The translations under genes were made by a program, and so were the position numbers. Below, in pieces: positions 59,788-64,000 of a stretch of 64,000 bases of DNA; position 1 is the stretch's first letter, and every line of letters starts with the position of its first letter. The notes under the pieces are model-generated. The model was not told the origin of the DNA, did not search any database, and saw nothing but the letters and a program-made list of their open reading frames with translations. The stretch comes from Vescimonas sanitatis (GTDB lineage: Bacteria; Bacillota; Clostridia; Oscillospirales; Oscillospiraceae), in the NCBI RefSeq assembly GCF_049060325.1, contig NZ_JBMGPW010000002.1, positions 186,001-250,000 of the forward strand, in the 5' to 3' direction.

Positions 59788-61068
59788 TCATGCGCCAATC
59801 AGGCACGTGGTAACTTGCGGGACATAGGTGACCAGCAGCAACACCAGCACAGCCGCCGCGATCATGGGCAGGCACGCTTTGGCCACGCCCTCCACACCGA
59901 CACGGTGACCGGGGATACGCAGACTGGAGGCGACAAACAGGTTCGTGCCGACCGGCGGCGTGAACTGGCCGATGGCCAGGTTGACCGTGCAGATCATGCC
60001 GAATTGAATGGGGTCAATGCCGAACTCCCGCGCGACAGGATACATGATGGGAACGAAAATGTACATATTGGAGTTCGCATCCATAAAGCAGCCGGCAATC
60101 AGCAGCACGATGTTGATGATGACCAGGAAGCCGCCCTTGCCGCAGTTCTCCAGCAGAGCCTGGACGCTGGTGGAAATGCCATAGCGCGTGCAGGCGTAGG
60201 AGAAGATCGTTGCGCCGCCGATGATGAGCATCAATCCGCCGGTGCTCTTGGCCGTATCATAAAGAAGCTCCACGATATCCTTCCACTTCAGCTTCTTATA
60301 GATGACGGTACCGACGAACAGGCCGTACACCGCAGCCACGGCCGCCGCCTCCGTAGCGGAGAAAACGCCGCCATAGATGCCGCCCAGAATGATGACGGGC
60401 ATCAGCAGCCCCCAGAAGGCGCTCTTGAAGGTGCGCCACACCTCGCGCCAGCCCTTCCAGGGGTGGGCGGGCTTCAGGTGGTGCTTGTGGGCATAGATCT
60501 GCACCACGATGATCATGGCAACGCCCATAATGACGCCGGGGAGAATACCGGCCACAAAGATGTCGCCCACAGAAACGCCGGTGAGGGACGCATAGATCAC
60601 AAACGAAATACTGGGCGGGATAATGACCGCAATAGAGGAAGCGGCAGCCACCACGCCATGTGCGAAGGGGTCGGAGAATTTCTCACGCTCGATCATGGCG
60701 GGGATCAGGATAACGCCCAGAGCTGCCACGGTGGCCGCGCCGGAGCCGGAGATGGCGCCGAAGAAGCAGGCCACCACAACGCAGACCATTGCGATGCCGC
60801 CGCGCAGGTGCCCCAGCAGCGCGTCAATGAAGGCAATCAGTCTGTCGGAGATCCCGGCTTTCGCCATGATGTTGCCGGACAGGACGAAGAAGGGAACGGC
60901 CAGCAGAAGATACTTGCCGATGCCGCCATAGATCTGGCCGGCGATAACATTGATGCCCGTCCCATTATACAGGATGGCCAGCAGCGAGGACATACCCAGA
61001 GACAGTGCGATCGGTGCACCCAGAAACAGCAGGATCACAAAAACACCCAGCATAATGGCATACGTCAT
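59788..61068 (-). CDS. dctM: TRAP transporter large permease DctM
   Basis: The 426-residue membrane protein has about twelve hydrophobic segments and DctM patterns such as FFVLSGNIMAKAGISDRLIAFIDALLGHLRGGIAMVCVVVACFFGAISGSGAATVAALGVIL and LGGIYGGVFSATEAAAVAAVYGL. It imports the solute with sodium or protons. Its ATG overlaps the dctQ stop codon by 4 bases. Confidence 0.96.
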   Translation of the reverse strand: MTYAIMLGVFVILLFLGAPIALSLGMSSLLAILYNGTGINVIAGQIYGGIGKYLLLAVPFFVLSGNIMAKAGISDRLIAFIDALLGHLRGGIAMVCVVVACFFGAISGSGAATVAALGVILIPAMIEREKFSDPFAHGVVAAASSIAVIIPPSISFVIYASLTGVSVGDIFVAGILPGVIMGVAMIIVVQIYAHKHHLKPAHPWKGWREVWRTFKSAFWGLLMPVIILGGIYGGVFSATEAAAVAAVYGLFVGTVIYKKLKWKDIVELLYDTAKSTGGLMLIIGGATIFSYACTRYGISTSVQALLENCGKGGFLVIINIVLLIAGCFMDANSNMYIFVPIMYPVAREFGIDPIQFGMICTVNLAIGQFTPPVGTNLFVASSLRIPGHRVGVEGVAKACLPMIAAAVLVLLLVTYVPQVTTCLIGA

Positions 61069-61604
61069 GCAGCATCGCCTCCCTTCGTCATGTCTGCGCT
61101 CTTCAGCTCTTTCAGCTCAGCGATCCCGTCCAGGATGCGCTCCACCGTGTGGATCACCATCAGAAACGCGCCCAGCGGGATAAATGCGTTGTAGATCCAG
61201 TCAGGCACAGCCAGCGCCGTGGTGACCTGTCCGCTGGCGATCTTTACCGCGCAGCGATCCCAACCGCTGATGAAAATGATCACACCGAAGACGATCAGGC
61301 AGATGTTGGTGATGATCTCAATGGTCAGCTGTGCACGGCGGCTCATCTTGCCGGTGAAGATCGTCATATTGATGAGGCCGCCCTCTTCACCGGCGCACAG
61401 GGCGGCGCCGACCATGTAGGCCAGCACCAGCAGCGCTACCACGATTTCCTCGGACCACGAGAGGTTCACATCCGCCTTAAAGATATAGCGGCAGACAACG
61501 TTCACCGCTGTTAGCGCCACGCCGATGGCAAGCGCAACAACGATGATCCACTTCTCCGCCACGGCCAGACCTCTCGCCACCCGTTTGTAGGGATTCTTCT
61601 TCAT
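61065..61604 (-). CDS. dctQ: TRAP transporter small permease DctQ
   Basis: The 179-residue protein has four membrane helices, with the DctQ pattern NVVCRYIFKADVNLSWSEEIVVALLVLAYMVGAALCAGEEG. The ATG at 61604 (MKKNPYKRVARG) is preferred because GAGAGGTGG precedes it; an ATG at 61625 or 61631 in the same frame lacks a good site. It is the first gene of the nine-gene operon. Confidence 0.92.
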   Translation of the reverse strand: MKKNPYKRVARGLAVAEKWIIVVALAIGVALTAVNVVCRYIFKADVNLSWSEEIVVALLVLAYMVGAALCAGEEGGLINMTIFTGKMSRRAQLTIEIITNICLIVFGVIIFISGWDRCAVKIASGQVTTALAVPDWIYNAFIPLGAFLMVIHTVERILDGIAELKELKSADMTKGGDAA

Positions 61605-62108
61605 TCCATGGACCACCTCTCTCATAGTCATTTCTCAATTTCTCTTTGACGTATCGTCTGCGCAGAGGGATGGACCTGCGTCCGGCATGCCCGGCCCTCT
61701 GTACTTTGCATATGTATCTCATACGCTGATCATTTTCAATAAACAATTCTTTCCCAGATCGTGATACCGCCGTGTCCTGGCAAATATTTAACAGCTTCGC
61801 AAGTTTTGTTCATGCCGAAAAAATCGTTTAGCATCGAATCGCCGAACATCCGTGCAAAAAACTGTGCAATTCACCGATCCAACGCAGGAGAAAAGCCGGT
61901 CTTTTTTCGTAAACTGCTTAAAAAAAGTGCAAAAAGACGGGGCATGCAGGGGAAATGTGCACTTTAGATAGGACATCCTATTTTGCGAAAGCAGGTGCGG
62001 TTTGCTCCTTGCGGAAATGCACATTTTTTGATATGATTCATTTACCATCGATTACCATATTACGTTCTTTGTCAAGGCGTCTGCTGCAAGTGGCGGAGGT
62101 GATTTTAA
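61605..62108. promoter_or_regulatory. Divergent control region between dctQ and the AraC-family gene
   Basis: The 504-base gap has low GC and no gene. Related TGCA-centred motifs recur: GTGCAAAAAACTGTGCAA (about 61854), AGTGCAAAAAGAC (about 61926), GGAAATGTGCACTTT (61951-61965) and GGAAATGCACATTTT (62011-62025). The last two are 60 bases apart on the same strand, close to six helical turns. They are candidate sites for the adjacent AraC-type regulator. No confident promoter boxes were assigned. Confidence 0.5.
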
Positions 62109-64000
62109 GTGGCGCGGAAAGAACTGAGCGATGCGCTGAGGCATGAATTCTTCCGGTCGGGAAGCGTTCTGCGCAGCACCTTCTTTACCATACTGTCCCT
62201 GCTGCTGGCCGTTATGCTGCTCTTTCAGATCTGGCTTTACCATAATGCCTACCAGAGGCTGCTCGGCAGTGCACGCGAGAGCGGCGAGGCCTTTCTCACC
62301 TTGGCGGCAAAGCTGTCCGATGAAAATTTCGGCAGGCTCTGCGATGCGGCGGAACAGCTGACGTGGAATGATGAGGTTCTGTACGCAGCACTGTTTCCAG
62401 ACACGCAGGATCGGCCCCGGAACTTCCGGATCGTCACCGAGCTGAAGTCTTTCGCAGCTGACACACGCTACGTCACCGACGTTATTCTGCTGTGCAACCA
62501 TTATGGCTCCGCCTATTCCTCCGGCGGTGACGTAGGCCTGCTGGCAGAGCTTCCCACGGCAGAAGACTTTTCCGCGCAGGCCCTGGGGCCTGCCGGCGCC
62601 TCCAGCGCCACGCTGGTCCGCACGGCATCCGGCACACTGTGCCTGCGGTATCCGTTTATTCCCTGCTCCTATGGATATCTGGGTGAGCTGCTGCTTTATC
62701 TGGATGCCGAAGCGCTTTTTTCCTCGTTGTGCAGCAGAGTGGAGCCGCTGGCTGTCTATGCGCCGGACGGTTCCCTGTTGTACAGCAATCTGGATACACC
62801 GCTGAAGGCCGGCAGCCGCAACACGCTGGTGGGGATGTCTGCCGCCACAGGACTCACCTTCTGCCACAGCTATACCACGGTGACGCTCCCTCTTGGCGAA
62901 TATCTGGCATCGAATCATCTGCTGCTCGTGATGGTGATCCTGTTGGCTGTGCTGGTGCTGGCGGCCCTGCTGGTGGCATGGCTGTTCTACCGTCCTCTGC
63001 GGAAAACGCTGCAAACACTGCGCAGCAGCGATGAAGCCCTGCCGAAAAACGAGTCTGTCAGCGACTGGGACCTGCTCAACCGCAGTGTTCTCGCCCTTAG
63101 CCGCGACACGGTGCAGTTCCGCAAGATCATACAGATCATTTCCCCGTATGTGCTGCGTCAGCTGCTGTGCGAGCTGGTGGACGGTGCGGAGCTGGACGCA
63201 GATTCTGTCCGCCAGACACTCGCAAGCCTTCCCGACACGCTGCCGTGCGAAGGGACATTTCTGCTGTTCGTCACGTCCAACCGCGTCACAGGCGTGCTGA
63301 ATCCGGCAGCCATTGAGCATACCATCAAAAACCTGCAAAATATTCACTTTCCCCGCTGGAGGCTGTATTCCTTTTCCTATCGATACAGCATCCTGACCAT
63401 TGCCTGTTTACAGGACAAACAGGCGATTGCTGACGGTGAGGCAGAGGATTTGACGCGCGCCATCCATATTTTTACGCGCAGTCTCCCCAACAGCGTGGTC
63501 GTCTGCAGCCCGCGGTTCTCCGATCTGCTGCAGATCCACAGCGTGTACCAGGCGCTCCTGTCCGATTCACAGACCAGCGCTGCCCGGCAGGTCTCCCGCG
63601 CGGATCTTGAAAAGCGCATCCGCAGTACGGTTGGCGCCATAACGGAGCACTCGGAGGAGGCGGCGTCCACCACGCTGCGTCACCTGCTGTCTACCATCCG
63701 GCAAGCGGAGCTGCCCGATCAGGACACGCTGGACTGCTGTCAGATGCTGGCCAGCGAGCTGCAGGAGCTGAATCGCACCTATCGCGGAAAGCTGGGCGCC
63801 TTTGCGCCGGAGGGCGATCCGCTCACAGATGCGTACTACGAGCAGCTATGTGCCTATCTGCGCGCGGCGGTACAGGAGATCTTTACCAATCTGGACAATC
63901 GTCAGCGCAGATACCTGCTGGCCGCCAAGAAATACGTAGGGGAGCACTACATGGACAGCAGCCTGTCCCTTGACGGCGTTGCCGCCCAGCTGGGCATCAG
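62109..64000 (+). CDS. Membrane-bound AraC-family regulator (3' end outside window)
   Basis: The frame is open from the GTG at 62109 to the window end (630 codons). GGAGGTGA lies 7 bases upstream. A membrane helix at about residues 22-42 and another at about 271-294 enclose an extracellular sensor region (dCACHE-like in size; includes RYVTDVILLCNHYGSAYSSGG). A cytoplasmic linker follows, and at 608-630 the first HTH helix of an AraC domain begins (YVGEHYMDSSLSLDGVAAQL). It is divergent from the TRAP operon and probably senses its external substrate. Confidence 0.88.
   Translation, partial: MARKELSDALRHEFFRSGSVLRSTFFTILSLLLAVMLLFQIWLYHNAYQRLLGSARESGEAFLTLAAKLSDENFGRLCDAAEQLTWNDEVLYAALFPDTQDRPRNFRIVTELKSFAADTRYVTDVILLCNHYGSAYSSGGDVGLLAELPTAEDFSAQALGPAGASSATLVRTASGTLCLRYPFIPCSYGYLGELLLYLDAEALFSSLCSRVEPLAVYAPDGSLLYSNLDTPLKAGSRNTLVGMSAATGLTFCHSYTTVTLPLGEYLASNHLLLVMVILLAVLVLAALLVAWLFYRPLRKTLQTLRSSDEALPKNESVSDWDLLNRSVLALSRDTVQFRKIIQIISPYVLRQLLCELVDGAELDADSVRQTLASLPDTLPCEGTFLLFVTSNRVTGVLNPAAIEHTIKNLQNIHFPRWRLYSFSYRYSILTIACLQDKQAIADGEAEDLTRAIHIFTRSLPNSVVVCSPRFSDLLQIHSVYQALLSDSQTSAARQVSRADLEKRIRSTVGAITEHSEEAASTTLRHLLSTIRQAELPDQDTLDCCQMLASELQELNRTYRGKLGAFAPEGDPLTDAYYEQLCAYLRAAVQEIFTNLDNRQRRYLLAAKKYVGEHYMDSSLSLDGVAAQLGI

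Noticed and set aside
59722..61194. 490-codon + strand frame opposite dctM
   Set aside because: Shadow; His/Asp/Gln-rich translation and no family resemblance.
62043..62058. Partial match to the MITE terminal repeat (TACCATCGATTACC)
   Set aside because: Only about 11 bases match and there is no partner end nearby, so it is likely chance.
62052..63347. 431-codon - strand frame near the right end
   Set aside because: Shadow of the AraC-family gene, which runs on the + strand to the window end with a membrane and HTH layout.
1..64000. CRISPR arrays, tRNA and rRNA genes
   Set aside because: No regularly spaced direct repeats, no tRNA-like TTCGA-containing arms in context, and no rRNA-like sequence were recognised by eye; a tRNAscan or Rfam scan would settle it.

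Overview
The window looks like a chromosomal stretch of a high-GC, anaerobic, spore-forming member of the Clostridia, most like an Oscillospiraceae/Flavonifractor-type gut bacterium. That placement is inferred from gene content and order, not from a marker gene: a sodium-type V-ATPase in the ntpFIKECGABD order, plsX-acpP-rnc, a CIRCE-controlled small heat-shock gene, a pdaB remnant, TRAP transport and strong AGGAGG ribosome binding sites. No rRNA, tRNA or CRISPR array was seen.

Region 1 (1-12,160, + strand) is housekeeping: greA, lysS, a left-handed beta-helix acyltransferase beside glmM, a SpoU-type rRNA methyltransferase, dprA, topA, trmFO, plsX, acpP and rnc. Consensus promoters (TTGnCA-17-TATnnT) and hairpin terminators divide it into short operons. 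Region 2 (12,160-20,800, - strand) is a nine-gene V-type ATPase operon whose c-ring subunit keeps all five residues that bind sodium in Enterococcus hirae NtpK. Region 3 (20,950-38,940) is mixed: uppP, ftsK, an unanchored two-repeat DUF11 protein, an M24 aminopeptidase with a 278-bp MITE-like element just upstream, a pseudouridine catabolism operon (psuK-psuG-DUF1294-GNAT-trxA), homoserine dehydrogenase, a cysteine-rich alpha-hydroxyacid dehydrogenase, a flavin reductase, a cobalamin-riboswitch-like leader in front of a nitrilase, purine nucleoside phosphorylase, an hsp20 gene under CIRCE, and two small genes.

Region 4 (about 38,970-42,260) is a gene graveyard: a 5'-truncated tctB fused in frame to the back part of tctA, an N-terminally deleted four-carbon acid sugar kinase, the C-terminal tail of a class II aldolase, and the first 65 or so codons of a pdaB-like deacetylase, with a 35-bp perfect inverted repeat shared between two of the junctions. 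Region 5 (42,280-52,240) holds a GT8 glycosyltransferase, an LTA-synthase-like enzyme with three C-terminal SLH-like repeats, ktrB-ktrA potassium uptake, two lipoproteins, and a large serine recombinase preceded by a 39-residue reading frame.

Region 6 (52,340-64,000) is the most system-like part: a nine-gene - strand operon (dctQ-dctM-dctP, a beta-hydroxyacid dehydrogenase, E1alpha, E1beta, E2, E3 of a 2-oxoacid/acetoin dehydrogenase complex, and an MBL-fold hydrolase). It diverges from a membrane-bound AraC-family regulator that runs off the window end. Together they read as import of an unknown organic acid, NAD-linked oxidation or reduction, and oxidative C-C cleavage to an acyl-CoA, under an extracellular sensor. 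The substrate cannot be told from sequence alone.
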